A DNA stretch of 42,717 bases from an uncultured delta proteobacterium. GTDB lineage: Bacteria; Desulfobacterota; WTBG01; CAIYCZ01; CAIRTM01. Below the pieces are notes generated by a model, which saw nothing but the letters and a program-made list of their open reading frames with translations, did not search any database and was not told the DNA's origin. The stretch lies in contig CAIWCT010000009.1 in the NCBI GenBank assembly GCA_903911225.1, positions 1-42,717 of the forward strand, given 5' to 3'. This document shows, piece by piece, positions 1 to 8,874 of this stretch. The translations under genes and the position numbers were made by a program. Within the stretch, counting starts at the first letter, position 1. Each line of letters opens with the position of its first letter.

Positions 1-1
1 G

Positions 2-568
2 ACCGAGTACACGCCCCTTGCCTTTGCAGAAGAAGAGGTAAAGAGCATCGGGAAGCTGTTTAATGATAAAGAGGTGTATGCAGAAGAGAAAGCTACTGAA
101 TCGACGGTAAAGGACAAGGCAAAGCAGGCCGGTATCCTTCATTTTGCCTGCCACGGAGAGTTTAACGACATGCAGCCCCTGCAGTCAGGGCTCATCCTGG
201 CAAAAGACGGCGCCAATGACGGGTACCTGCAGGTGCATGAGATCTTTTCGCTGAACCTTGAAAAGGCAAACATTGTGGCATTAAGCGCCTGCGAAACCGC
301 GCTGTCGCGGATACAGGGCGGAGACGACCTGGTAGGATTATCAAGAGGATTTATTTATGCCGGCACCCCGAGCCTTCTTGCCAGTCTGTGGCAGGTGGAT
401 GACCGTGCAACAGGAGAGCTTATGGAGAAGTTCTACGACAACTGGCAGAACAAGAAGATGGCAAAACCCGAAGCCCTGCGACAGGCGCAGCTTTCAATAA
501 AAAGTAAGCCCGAATATAGCCACCCGTTCTACTGGGCAGCCTTCGAGATGATCGGGGATTGGCAGTAG
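2..568 (+). CDS. CHAT-domain protease, C-terminal part (gene runs off the left edge)
   Basis: The frame is open from base 2, so only the last ~188 residues are present. They form the second half of a CHAT (caspase HetF associated with TPRs) domain, a clan CD cysteine protease fold. The motif FACHGEF carries the expected catalytic His and SACETAL the catalytic Cys, followed by the typical TPSLLASLWQVDD segment. CHAT proteins usually carry N-terminal TPR repeats, which would lie left of the window. An in-frame GTG at 74 is not a credible start because the domain is already under way upstream of it. A TIR-domain gene follows 159 bases downstream on the same strand, which suggests a signalling or defence association. 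The domain call is secure; substrate and role are unknown. Confidence 0.85.
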   Translation, partial: TEYTPLAFAEEEVKSIGKLFNDKEVYAEEKATESTVKDKAKQAGILHFACHGEFNDMQPLQSGLILAKDGANDGYLQVHEIFSLNLEKANIVALSACETALSRIQGGDDLVGLSRGFIYAGTPSLLASLWQVDDRATGELMEKFYDNWQNKKMAKPEALRQAQLSIKSKPEYSHPFYWAAFEMIGDWQ

Positions 569-727
569 GGTGATTCAAGGTTCCAGATTCAAGATTGGTG
601 GTTTGTATTTCGTTGTTTATGATTCGAATGTAGGGCATAAATAAAGCCACGCCCTGCGAAATAATACAACAGTGTTGTAGCCACGCATTTATGACAGTAA
701 AAAAAACCCGTAAAGGAAGTGATGCTT

Positions 728-2005
728 ATGCCCAATGACGTATTCATAAGCTACTCGTCAAAAGACAAAGATGCCGCCACTGTGGTCTGCTCGGCACTTG
801 AATCCCAGGGGATAAGCTGTTGGATGGCGCCACGCGATATTTTGCCTGGCAAAACCTGGGGCGGCGCGATTGTGGAAGGCATTGAGCAGAGCAGGATTTT
901 TCTTCTCATCTATACCGCGCAGTCTAATGCCTCACAGCAGGTGCTGCGGGAAGTGGATCGGGCGGTTAATAAAAATATCATAGTACTTCCCTTCAGGCTT
1001 GAAAATGTGCCGCTCACAAGCGATCTGGAATATTTTTTAAGCTCCTGCCACTGGATGGATGCATTGCAGTCACCACTTGAAAAACATCTTGATGGGCTTG
1101 CCGCAGCCGTGAACCGCCTTCTCGGTAAAGATGTTCCGCAGCGCCCTGCGCCTGTTGCAGCCGGAAAGGCAAAGCCGAAATGGCTGGCGGCAGGCATTGT
1201 TGCCGCTCTTTGCGCGATTTGCATAGCGGGAGTTTTTCTATTTACGAATAAAGATACGACTGCTCCGCCACCAGTGCTGGTGACCGCAACCGTGGCCAGC
1301 GATGACAGAGCGAAGCAGAAGCCCACGGTCGATGATCTGGCATTTCAGGAGGCGGTCAACGCGTATACTGCCGAGGCCTTGAACGCATATATTACCACCT
1401 ATCCGCAGGGCCGCCATGTCGTCGCCGCGCGGCAGCATCTGCAAAAACTTCAGCTGCCTCTGAAGCAGGATCTTGAGTTTGACTACAGCTTTGTAGCCCT
1501 ACGAAAAACACCGGGCAAGGGGGTTGAAAAAATATCTGTAACCGACGGCGCCGAGCTGCATTCGGGCGACCAGTTTTACCTGAGCTTTCAGGCGAGCACG
1601 GCCTGCTATGCCTATATTATCAATGAGGACTCGCGAGGTGCTATGAACATTCTCTTTCCAAACCAGCTTGCCGGAGATAACCGCATCGAGCCGGGTGTGT
1701 CGTATAAAATTCCGACCGGCGGGCCGGAAATGATGTTTGAACTGGATGATATGCCGGGAACCGAAACCATGTATATAGTCGCATCACGGGAACCTCAGCC
1801 CGAGGTGCAGCGGCTTCTTGCTGCGATTACCAAACCTGCCGGCGCTGACAGCGCCCAGGCTGTCGCCTTTCTTCGAGAAAAGCTGCAACAGCTGGGGGCT
1901 GGCACAAAAAATCAGGTGTCAGGTGCGGCTGTAACAGCCGGTCCGGCTGAAAAACTGACTGGAAGCGGTATCGTTGTCCGGAAGGTTACGTTTCAGCACA
2001 GGTAG
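728..2005 (+). CDS. TIR domain - membrane segment - DUF4384 protein
   Basis: A 425-residue protein in three parts. Residues 1-130 are a bacterial TIR_2 domain beginning NDVFISYSSKD, with the helix QQVLREVDRA that supplies the conserved Glu (E75) needed by NADase-type TIRs. Residues 152-172 are one hydrophobic membrane segment. Residues ~245-365 resemble DUF4384 (SGDQFYLSFQAS, YIINEDSRG). The TIR domain would be cytoplasmic and the DUF4384 part periplasmic, so a transmembrane sensor with an enzymatic or scaffold output is plausible. The ATG at 728 is chosen because AAGGAAG sits at a good distance; a GTG at 719 and an ATG at 722 are alternatives. It probably forms a unit with the CHAT gene upstream. 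NAD cleavage is inferred from the Glu alone. Confidence 0.75.
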   Translation: MPNDVFISYSSKDKDAATVVCSALESQGISCWMAPRDILPGKTWGGAIVEGIEQSRIFLLIYTAQSNASQQVLREVDRAVNKNIIVLPFRLENVPLTSDLEYFLSSCHWMDALQSPLEKHLDGLAAAVNRLLGKDVPQRPAPVAAGKAKPKWLAAGIVAALCAICIAGVFLFTNKDTTAPPPVLVTATVASDDRAKQKPTVDDLAFQEAVNAYTAEALNAYITTYPQGRHVVAARQHLQKLQLPLKQDLEFDYSFVALRKTPGKGVEKISVTDGAELHSGDQFYLSFQASTACYAYIINEDSRGAMNILFPNQLAGDNRIEPGVSYKIPTGGPEMMFELDDMPGTETMYIVASREPQPEVQRLLAAITKPAGADSAQAVAFLREKLQQLGAGTKNQVSGAAVTAGPAEKLTGSGIVVRKVTFQHR

Positions 2006-2098
2006 CCTAAATATCCTCCAGGGCGTTGCGCCGGGCCAATGCAGATATGATCCCTTTATCTGTATCTTATCACTGCGGCAAACCATTTCTGAAAAATC

Positions 2099-2133
2099 AA
2101 AAAAATCCCGACTCCTTGTGGTAGTGGATTTTT
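2099..2133. terminator. possible rho-independent terminator after the TIR gene
   Basis: AAAAATCC (2101-2108) pairs with GGATTTTT (2126-2133) around a 17-base loop with weak further pairing. The A/T-rich arms would serve transcription from either side: the TIR gene on plus and the YifB gene on minus. The stem is short, so the call is tentative. Confidence 0.4.
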
Positions 2134-2233
2134 GCATAATCCCCCCATAATCCGCCGTGGGGACCCTACCTGTTGAGCATGCTCTGCTTTATTAAGAAAT
2201 TTTCCCCTCTATCCACATAGGCCATCCGTAAAG

Positions 2234-3769
2234 TTATGACCTGAACTGCCGATCCAGGCTGCGATACTGCACGGCTTCGGAGATGTGTTCGGCGCGGATG
2301 TTTTCTGAAGCCTCAAGGTCGGCGATGGTGCGTGCGACTTTCAGGATGCGGCTGTAGGCTCGTGCTGAAAGCCCTAATTTGTCTATGGCGCGCTCTAGTA
2401 AGGCGTGGCTTTTTTCATCAACCTGGCACCACGAGCGTAAATGGCGCGAGGCCATCTGAGCATTGCAGTATATTTTGGTGCGGGTAAAGCGCTGCTGCTG
2501 CAGTGCGCGGGCGCGGTTGACGCGCTCCTGTATAACGGCAGAGGATTCTGAAGGGGAGGAGTCGGCAAGCTCCTTATAGCTGAGCGACGGCACTTCAATC
2601 TGCAGGTCGATGCGGTCCAGAAGCGGCCCGGAAATCTTTGACATATAGCGCTGCACCTGCAGGGGAGAACAGGTGCAGTCATGCTTTGAATCTCCATAAT
2701 AGCCGCACGGGCAGGGGTTCATGGCTGCAACCAGCATGAAGCGGGACGGGAAGGTGATGGAGGTCAGCGCTCTTGAAATGGTCACCTTTCCGTCTTCCAA
2801 AGGCTGACGCATGACCTCAAGGGCGTTTTTTTTGAACTCCGTGAGTTCATCGAGAAACAGCACGCCGTTGTGCGATAAGCTCACTTCGCCGGGTCGTGGG
2901 CTTGCACCTCCGCCGATGAGCCCGGCATCCGATATTGTATGATGGGGCGAGCGGAATGGCCGGTTAACCACCAGCGGCGCTCCTGGTTCGATGGTGCCTG
3001 CTACGCTGTGAATTTTGGTGGTCTCGATGGCCTCTTCAAAGGAGAGGCGCGGCAGTATGGTGGGGATGCGTTTTGCAAGCATGGTTTTGCCCGAGCCCGG
3101 CGGGCCGACCATCATAAGATTATGCCCGCCGGCGGCAGCCACCTCTATAGCCCTCTTTGCATGCTCCTGCCCTTTAACATCGGAAAAATCAATCGTTGAG
3201 TCAAGGCTTGACTGAAATATTTCCTCAAGGTTGGTTTTTGTCGGGGCGATCTGTACGTTTCCCGACATAAACTCAACAACCTGCGAAAGGGTTTCAACCC
3301 CGATAACCTCAACACCATCGACAAGCGCTGCTTCCCGGGCATTTTCGCTTGGCACGATCATGCCCAACATGCCCAGCTCCCGGCAGGCAACTGCCACCGG
3401 CAGCACGCCTCGAATGGGCTTTACCCTGCCATCTAGCGAAAGCTCGCCGAGTAAAATATATTTTTTCGACATTTCGCCGTCGTTTAAGGAGTCTCCGGCG
3501 GCAAGAATGCCGATGGCAATAGGCAGGTCAAATGAGGAGCCTTCTTTTTTGATGTCCGCAGGGGCAAGGTTTACGGTGATGCGGGTGACGGGGAAGTTGT
3601 AGCCCATGTTTTTGATTGCTGATTTTACCCGGTCTTTGCTTTCCTTAACTGCTCCGTCAGGGAGTCCGACGGTTGCAAAGTATGGCAGTCCCGGCTGAAT
3701 GTCGACCTCAACCTCTACCCTGTAGGCGTCAATACCAAATAATGCACTACTGAAAGTTTTTGCAAGCAT
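2234..3769 (-). CDS. comM: YifB/ComM family Mg-chelatase-like AAA+ ATPase
   Basis: A 511-residue protein, normal for the family. The N-terminal ~170 residues are the Lon-protease-like ChlI fold starting [17 protein letters not shown] central AAA+ module has Walker A GPPGSGKT and Walker B LFLDEL, and a C-terminal Mg_chelatase_C domain ends in the typical YRSLDR. ComM-type proteins are helicases that promote branch migration during natural transformation and recombination. The internal CPCGYYGD...CTCSP cysteine cluster is usual for the family. The ATG at 3769 gives a complete N-terminus. It sits alone, with a 348-base gap before the next minus-strand gene. Family assignment is secure; the role in DNA uptake here is inferred. 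Confidence 0.93.
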   Translation of the reverse strand: MLAKTFSSALFGIDAYRVEVEVDIQPGLPYFATVGLPDGAVKESKDRVKSAIKNMGYNFPVTRITVNLAPADIKKEGSSFDLPIAIGILAAGDSLNDGEMSKKYILLGELSLDGRVKPIRGVLPVAVACRELGMLGMIVPSENAREAALVDGVEVIGVETLSQVVEFMSGNVQIAPTKTNLEEIFQSSLDSTIDFSDVKGQEHAKRAIEVAAAGGHNLMMVGPPGSGKTMLAKRIPTILPRLSFEEAIETTKIHSVAGTIEPGAPLVVNRPFRSPHHTISDAGLIGGGASPRPGEVSLSHNGVLFLDELTEFKKNALEVMRQPLEDGKVTISRALTSITFPSRFMLVAAMNPCPCGYYGDSKHDCTCSPLQVQRYMSKISGPLLDRIDLQIEVPSLSYKELADSSPSESSAVIQERVNRARALQQQRFTRTKIYCNAQMASRHLRSWCQVDEKSHALLERAIDKLGLSARAYSRILKVARTIADLEASENIRAEHISEAVQYRSLDRQFRS

Positions 3770-4117
3770 ATTAAAAGCTCATGTATATTTTTAATATTAC
3801 TAAATTAATAAATACATAAACAAATAATCGCTATAATGTCAAAGGCAAATGGATACTATCTGTGTTTTAGTGATATTTACGAATAAGGTGGAGGGCAACT
3901 GACATGCCTGTGAATTAAGAAAGGCGAAATGAAATCTTCTATAAACAACCTCATTCCTGCCCATTCCGATCCGCTGGGGCGGACCGGAATGAAACGATGG
4001 TTGTATCTGGTCTTATAACATCTTGTTCACAAGTATAGAGCAACAGCAGTGCATGTGAGTGAATAAGGGCGAAATGAAATTTTCCGTCAAAAAAACTACT
4101 CCGGTTATTCCGGGTGA
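3770..4117. other. gene-free gap with a strong hairpin and an imperfect direct repeat
   Basis: No credible gene. An A/T-rich stretch just upstream of the YifB start (3770-3850) probably holds its promoter. Two imperfect copies of a motif ending GGCGAAATGAAAT lie at 3911-3934 and 4059-4080 and flank the hairpin at 3962-3991. The repeats may be the ends of a small non-autonomous element. Confidence 0.5.
3962..3991. repeat. 13-bp inverted repeat (hairpin)
   Basis: CATTCCGATCCGC (3962-3974) pairs with GCGGACCGGAATG (3979-3991) with one mismatch around a TGGG loop. No T-tract follows, so it is not a textbook terminator. It lies downstream of the phosphodiesterase fusion gene and may protect or end that transcript, or be a REP-like element. 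Confidence 0.6.
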
Positions 4118-6931
4118 TTATGCCGCGGGCTTTGCCTTCTGACGCTTAAGGCCCGCATCCACTGCTGCGGCCATGGCAGCCTCATCAAGCCCGCCGCCGA
4201 GAAAGGCGTTTACCTGCCGGGCCGCTTCGGCAGGACTGCCTACGCACAGATCATAGTTTAGATACAGCACATGCATATGGCTGCGCGCCATATGGATTTT
4301 TGCAATTTCCACCTGCTTGCGAAATGCCTCCTTGAGGCGCTCGTCGGTAAGCTTAGCCCCTGTGCCGCTCTGCCGCTCTATCATGACGCGCTGCGAGCGG
4401 ACCACCTCGTCAAGATTGCGGTCTATGAATATGATGCGATAGGGAAGCCCGGCGGGCAGAAATTTCAGAAGCTGCGAAACGATCTTAATGCAGGAGCCTT
4501 TAGCCTCACCAAGCCAGGCATTGTCCCGGGCAAGGGCCTTTACCTTTTCATGTTCATAATAGCCTTTGGGATTGTCCTCATCAGCGGTTCTTTCACCATC
4601 GGAAAAAGGCGCAAGCCCGCCTGCGGCAAGCATTTGCATGAGCATGGAGGTGCCTGAGCGCGGCAGGCCGGACACGATGGTTACAATTTCCCTGCGGTCG
4701 ACAGGGGCTTCAACCGGCGCTGAAATTTCTGCTTCTGCTCCCTGTTTTTGCGGTGCAGCGCCGCCTGCACCCGGATGCGGCTGCAGGTCTGCTGCCGCAG
4801 GCTGCTTTCTGTTTCGTATGCGCTGCACAGCCTCGGTGGCCAGGTGGCGGCACTCGGCAGCCTTCTCAGGGTCTTTCAAACCGCGGCGGTAGATGAAGGC
4901 CATGCGCCGGTAGGCTGCCGGAAAATTCGGGTTCTGCTGCACGGCAACCTGCAGTGCCTTGATGGCTTCTTCAAACCTGCCCAACCGGTGCAGCGCCGCG
5001 GCAAGCAAAAAGTGACTCACCGGGCTGTGATAGTTGAGCCCGATGGATTCAAGGGCTTCGTCCACGGCCTCGAAATTGCTCTTTAACCCGAGCAGGCTGC
5101 GGCAGCGCCCAAGATGCGACGGAGCATGATCGGGGTCAAGCTCAAGGGCCTTGCCGAAATTTTCATTAGCGTCAAAATACCGCCGCTGCCGCAGGTACAC
5201 CTCACCGATTTGGGCATACAGGCCAGGCTGGCCTGTATCTGCTCTGGCTGCATTGAGCAGATGTTCAAGTGATTCTTTCAGCCTGCCCTCGCCAAACAGA
5301 AGGCGGCCCATCAGGTATTCCATGGCATACGGGTTCTGCGAGACTGCTGTCTGCAGTTTCTGTATCTCCTCTTTTTCCTGTTCGGTCATATCTTCAAATG
5401 TTTTGTCTCCGAGCTTCTCGCGCAGCTCTTTCAACTTCGGCAGGGCCTCGCCGGCGTTTTTCTGCTTGCGCGATAATAGATCCTCCAGCACGCGCCGGGC
5501 TTCGGGCGTTCTGTCAAGGGCCTGCAGACAGCTTACCAGATGTATGCCGAAGCGGTACTCATTGGGCCATTTTTCAAGCAGTTCCTCGAGCAGCGCCGCA
5601 GCTTCGCCGTGACGGGAGGCGTCCATATAGGCGCGCGCCAGATTGTAGTTGAGCTCGCGCACGCACTGGTCGATGGCCTGCTGTTTGTTTTCAGGCGGCT
5701 TTTCAATATACCCGAGCGCCACGAGCTGCTGTATGGCTTCCTGCGCTTCCACCGGGTCAATGCGCTTTGTCGGATCATGCATGCCATCAGTGCCCGTGAC
5801 CGCGTCCCAGCTGGGTATGGCCGACACTGTGGGCGGGTTTTCAAATGCCTGCACAAGGGGCTTGCCATCCATGTCTTCTCCGACCGGCAACCCCAGCAGC
5901 GTGAGCACCGTAGGGCAGATATCAAGCAGCGACGCCCCATGAATAAGCTCGTCTTTTTTTATCCCCGGCCCGGCCATGACGAAAATGCCGTAGGGCCGGT
6001 GCTGAGCAGCAGGGCCAGCCGGCTCATGCGGGATATGACGCGGCCGCAAATGGTCTGAATGAAAACCGTGATCGGAAACGATGATAATGGTCGTATCCTT
6101 GCCCGCCTCTTCCAGCAGAGCCCCCAGTATGATATCGTGCAGGATATAGCCGCTTTCAACCACATGAGAATAAATCTCAAAATCCTTTTCATCAACCCAG
6201 GGCTGCCTGGGCGGATTATAGCGCATGAAGGCATGGCCGAAGTGATCGATGCCGTCGAAATAGACCCCCGTAAACCGCCAGGGCTCATGATGCATAATGG
6301 CAAGGGCTGCATTGCGTATGGAGAGGGTTTCGCAAATGATTTTTGCAAGCGTCTCCAGCCGGTGATCCTTCTCCTGATCAATCCCGCTGATGTCCGGAAC
6401 AAAAGGCTGGATATGCCCGCCGTCAAGCTGCTGCGGATGCACGCGCAGGCGCGCAAGGTTATCGGTTATGCGCACCGGGTGCACAGCGCCGCGCATCACG
6501 GGCCAGGGCTCATCGATTTTGCCCGCTATACGCTGGTAGTGGTTTGAAACCATAACGCCGTTGATAGGCTCTGCGGGATGCGACGGCCACCAGCCGATGA
6601 CATTGCAGGGCATGCTGTTCTGCGACAGGATATTCCACAGGGCCTTGGTCGTGCGCGACAAATTGGTCACAGGACGCACGCCCTGCCCATCGGGGTCGGG
6701 CTCGGTAAAACCGTGAATGCCGTGATTAAAAGGCCGTTTGCCCGTGGCAATCGATGTCCAGAGCATGGGGGACAGCTCTGGGTAGAGCGTGCTGAGATTG
6801 CCCATGACGCCCCGCTCTACCAGCTGCTCCAGATTGGGCATTTTCCCGGCATCCATCAGCGGATTGATTATCTTCCAGTCTGCCGCGTCCCAGCCGATAA
6901 GCAGTATTTTTTTGTCAGTGCGGTTAGTCAT
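4118..6931 (-). CDS. type I phosphodiesterase / TPR / sulfotransferase fusion protein
   Basis: A 937-residue three-part protein. Residues 1-~380 belong to the alkaline-phosphatase superfamily (phosphodiesterase/nucleotide pyrophosphatase type): metal Asp in IGWDAADW (D15), a likely nucleophile in ELSPMLWTS (S54), DGIDHFGHAF and SDHGFHSD for the second metal site. Residues ~420-690 form TPR repeats (for example YLRQRRYFDANENFGKALEL). Residues ~745-930 are a sulfotransferase-like P-loop domain with the PAPS 5'-phosphosulfate loop SGLPRSGTSM and the 3'-phosphate motif FIDRNLDEVVRSQR. No signal peptide is seen, so it appears cytoplasmic. A hydrolase joined to a sulfotransferase suggests modification of a sugar or lipid carrier, possibly for the polysaccharide locus nearby. 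Domains are clear; the substrate is unknown. Confidence 0.85.
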   Translation of the reverse strand: MTNRTDKKILLIGWDAADWKIINPLMDAGKMPNLEQLVERGVMGNLSTLYPELSPMLWTSIATGKRPFNHGIHGFTEPDPDGQGVRPVTNLSRTTKALWNILSQNSMPCNVIGWWPSHPAEPINGVMVSNHYQRIAGKIDEPWPVMRGAVHPVRITDNLARLRVHPQQLDGGHIQPFVPDISGIDQEKDHRLETLAKIICETLSIRNAALAIMHHEPWRFTGVYFDGIDHFGHAFMRYNPPRQPWVDEKDFEIYSHVVESGYILHDIILGALLEEAGKDTTIIIVSDHGFHSDHLRPRHIPHEPAGPAAQHRPYGIFVMAGPGIKKDELIHGASLLDICPTVLTLLGLPVGEDMDGKPLVQAFENPPTVSAIPSWDAVTGTDGMHDPTKRIDPVEAQEAIQQLVALGYIEKPPENKQQAIDQCVRELNYNLARAYMDASRHGEAAALLEELLEKWPNEYRFGIHLVSCLQALDRTPEARRVLEDLLSRKQKNAGEALPKLKELREKLGDKTFEDMTEQEKEEIQKLQTAVSQNPYAMEYLMGRLLFGEGRLKESLEHLLNAARADTGQPGLYAQIGEVYLRQRRYFDANENFGKALELDPDHAPSHLGRCRSLLGLKSNFEAVDEALESIGLNYHSPVSHFLLAAALHRLGRFEEAIKALQVAVQQNPNFPAAYRRMAFIYRRGLKDPEKAAECRHLATEAVQRIRNRKQPAAADLQPHPGAGGAAPQKQGAEAEISAPVEAPVDRREIVTIVSGLPRSGTSMLMQMLAAGGLAPFSDGERTADEDNPKGYYEHEKVKALARDNAWLGEAKGSCIKIVSQLLKFLPAGLPYRIIFIDRNLDEVVRSQRVMIERQSGTGAKLTDERLKEAFRKQVEIAKIHMARSHMHVLYLNYDLCVGSPAEAARQVNAFLGGGLDEAAMAAAVDAGLKRQKAKPAA

Positions 6932-7273
6932 TGTGCAGCATCCATCCCGTGATTATTGTCTTCTCCGGCCCGAGGCGGAGCGCCCCTGTTGTTTAGGCCC
7001 AATTGGGTGATGCCGCAAATATTAATACATTGCCGCATATAAGAAAAGCACTAAATACCCATTAAAGAAACGGATGCAAGATGGCGGCTTGGCGCATCAA
7101 AAACTTTGGTAGCAGCTTAGAGGTTCGTTATTGCTGTAGAGATAATTCGTGAACGGTCTCGACGAACAATTGCAGAGATTTTGCACATTCAAATGACAGA
7201 CTGGCTACAGTACTTAAAAGGGCTCTGGAAAGAAATAAAGGGCGGTATCGCTGCGGCGTGGCATCCTTCAAAA
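6932..7273. other. gene-free region
   Basis: No supported gene. All frames on the plus strand around 7080-7260 are interrupted or lack a start, although one frame reads open for about 60 codons and could be a decayed remnant. The part next to 6931 should contain the promoter of the phosphodiesterase fusion gene. Confidence 0.5.
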
Positions 7274-7310
7274 AAAGCCTCCCGCAGGTTTTGCACCTGC
7301 GGGAGGCTTT
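7274..7310 (-). terminator. rho-independent terminator of the secreted repeat protein
   Basis: A perfect 16-bp stem (7274-7289 with 7295-7310, GC-rich core CCTCCCGCAGG) with a 5-base loop. On the minus strand the stem is followed by a run of T, 25 bases past the stop codon of the 7336-8688 gene. Confidence 0.92.
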
Positions 7311-7335
7311 AAGCTATTAGAAATAAAGAAGCTGC

Positions 7336-8688
7336 TTAGAAAGGCTTTACTTCAAGATCTCCGGCGCAGGTGCCCACTCGCACATCATAGCTGTCGCCAG
7401 CCTCCAGCGTCTTATTATTGATGACTACCAGCGCAATAATGATTCTTTTGGTCAAGCGTACCTGCAGTACCGTAGAGATGTTCTTGGTGCCCCAGTCAAT
7501 TTGGGTCGTCCTTGTGAATTCGGCGTCTGTATCGCCATTGATGAGAATGCCGTTAAGCGGGCACATCATGCTCATGAATTTGCTCAGTTTGCTGGGGAAA
7601 AAGTTCACTGTGCAGGTCGGGCAGTTTTCATACGTTTTATTGTCGGTATCGTCGCAGTCCGGGCCTTTGCAGCCGGGGCCAACGCCGTAGCCGTCGCCGT
7701 CATTATCGATGCAGGTGCAGTTGTCATGGGCTTTGGCGTTGGTATCGTCGCAGTCCGGACCCTTGCTGCAGTACAGGCCATAGCCGTCGCCGTCTTTATC
7801 GATGCAATCGGGAAGCTGACCGGCGTAAATGGGTGTATCAGGCTTGTCCTGATAGGCCCAGTCGATAATGGTTCCTGTTAAAACAGTAGGCGTTGTGGCG
7901 TTGTCTTCATCAGTGCCCTGATACCGCACCCAGCCGTAATGCGTCGTGCCGTTCATGTCAAATTTTACACCCAGTAAACCAGCAGGCTGGTTGGCGAAAG
8001 TTCCGTAGACGCTGGCCGTAGCCCAGCCCGGGACATTAGCTTTGGGTCCGCGTCGGGGCGCCCCTGAGTTGGAGCTAACCGGGCCCGAACGAAACTCCCC
8101 ATAGCTGAGCGGGAAAGCAAAATTGTCGAAACTTTTTCCAAGAAACCCTAATTTTCCAGCAGAGGGTCTATTATTTTTTAAGCCATCCAACCAAAACCAC
8201 AAAGGGTTCTCATTGTTGGGTATGGGTGTTCCGGCAGCAAGATTAACATGTCCTTGGAAGCGGAAAGGGATGGTGTCGAGCTTTGGCCCTGGCGACGGAG
8301 CGTCAGTATTTTTATAGGAAAAGCTGTACATCCCGCCAATGGCGTTTTCGGGATGTTCGCCTAAAAGAATGAAATTTGCATCATTTCTTTGATACCAGCT
8401 GGAAAAACAACCCTGGCTATTGCATGTTAATCCATGCTGTGTGTACGAAGCACCAATAAAATTTTTAAACTCAAAATCAACGACACCGCCGCCGTCAAGG
8501 TCAAGTTCAATTGTTTTATTGTCGGTAAGTTTGTAATCCTTTACCCCGCTGTACACAACAGCAGCATTGGCTGGCTGGGCTGCAACAAGCGCACCGCCTG
8601 CCATGGCGCAGTATGCAAAAAGCTTTACATCACGGCTGCTGGCACTGGCTTTGCCCTGATTTTCCTTGTTAATTCGTTTTTTAGACAT
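7336..8688 (-). CDS. secreted protein with MopE-like DGDGYG repeats
   Basis: A 450-residue exported protein. The ATG at 8688 is used because GGAGGAGGA lies just upstream; the longer frame to 8826 has no such site. An N-terminal hydrophobic stretch with a cleavage-like site after PANA indicates a signal peptide. The middle holds two acidic cysteine-rich repeats, DKDGDGYG...GPDCDDT and DNDGDGYGVG...GPDCDDTD, the pattern of MopE/thrombospondin-3-like metal-binding repeats. The last ~90 residues, bracketed by Cys, are homologous to the C-terminal domain of the proteins at 19991 and 21009. It is transcribed alone between a TTGCAA promoter and a strong terminator. A calcium- or copper-binding surface protein is plausible. 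The central ~250 residues were not recognised. Confidence 0.8.
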   Translation of the reverse strand: MSKKRINKENQGKASASSRDVKLFAYCAMAGGALVAAQPANAAVVYSGVKDYKLTDNKTIELDLDGGGVVDFEFKNFIGASYTQHGLTCNSQGCFSSWYQRNDANFILLGEHPENAIGGMYSFSYKNTDAPSPGPKLDTIPFRFQGHVNLAAGTPIPNNENPLWFWLDGLKNNRPSAGKLGFLGKSFDNFAFPLSYGEFRSGPVSSNSGAPRRGPKANVPGWATASVYGTFANQPAGLLGVKFDMNGTTHYGWVRYQGTDEDNATTPTVLTGTIIDWAYQDKPDTPIYAGQLPDCIDKDGDGYGLYCSKGPDCDDTNAKAHDNCTCIDNDGDGYGVGPGCKGPDCDDTDNKTYENCPTCTVNFFPSKLSKFMSMMCPLNGILINGDTDAEFTRTTQIDWGTKNISTVLQVRLTKRIIIALVVINNKTLEAGDSYDVRVGTCAGDLEVKPF

Positions 8689-8734
8689 GAGTCCTCCTCC
8701 TTTTTTACGGTTTGGTGGAACTTTAATTTCTTTG

Positions 8735-8762
8735 ATTATTACTTGTTTATAATAAATTGCAA
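8735..8762 (-). promoter_or_regulatory. sigma70-like promoter of the secreted repeat protein
   Basis: Read on the minus strand: TTGCAA (8762-8757), a 16-base spacer, AATAAT (8740-8735), about 47 bases before the start codon. The same -35 hexamer occurs at the two paralogues near 20.8 and 21.8 kb. Confidence 0.45.
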
Positions 8763-8855
8763 GTTTTTTCAAGATAAAATTATTAGACTTTTTTCCCCTG
8801 ATGCACAGGGGGGTCGGCGGGGGCAAATTTTGCCTGCCGCTGTAGATTTAATTGT

Positions 8856-8871
8856 CCCCCCCCCCCCCCCC
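8856..8871. repeat. C16 homopolymer tract
   Basis: Sixteen consecutive C, three bases from the stop codon of the 8875-10863 gene and about 170 bases upstream of the 8688 start. Such tracts slip in replication and in sequencing, so the exact length is uncertain. It lies outside coding sequence. Confidence 0.9.
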
Positions 8872-8874
8872 GGG

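Noticed and set aside
628-655. GTAGGGC...GCCCTGC stretch resembling the REP ends
   Set aside because: Too degenerate and short to count as a family member; pairing is only about six bases.
5151-5612. Ser/Arg-rich 153-codon plus-strand frame
   Set aside because: Antisense to the TPR part of the phosphodiesterase fusion; low-complexity composition typical of shadow frames.
7080-7260. Possible decayed gene in the gap left of the terminator
   Set aside because: One frame is open for about 60 codons but lacks a start and any recognisable motif.
8800-8845. G-rich stretch with GGGGGGTCGGCGGGGGC as another REP
   Set aside because: No matching complementary arm and no GTAGGGGC or CCCCTAC ends.
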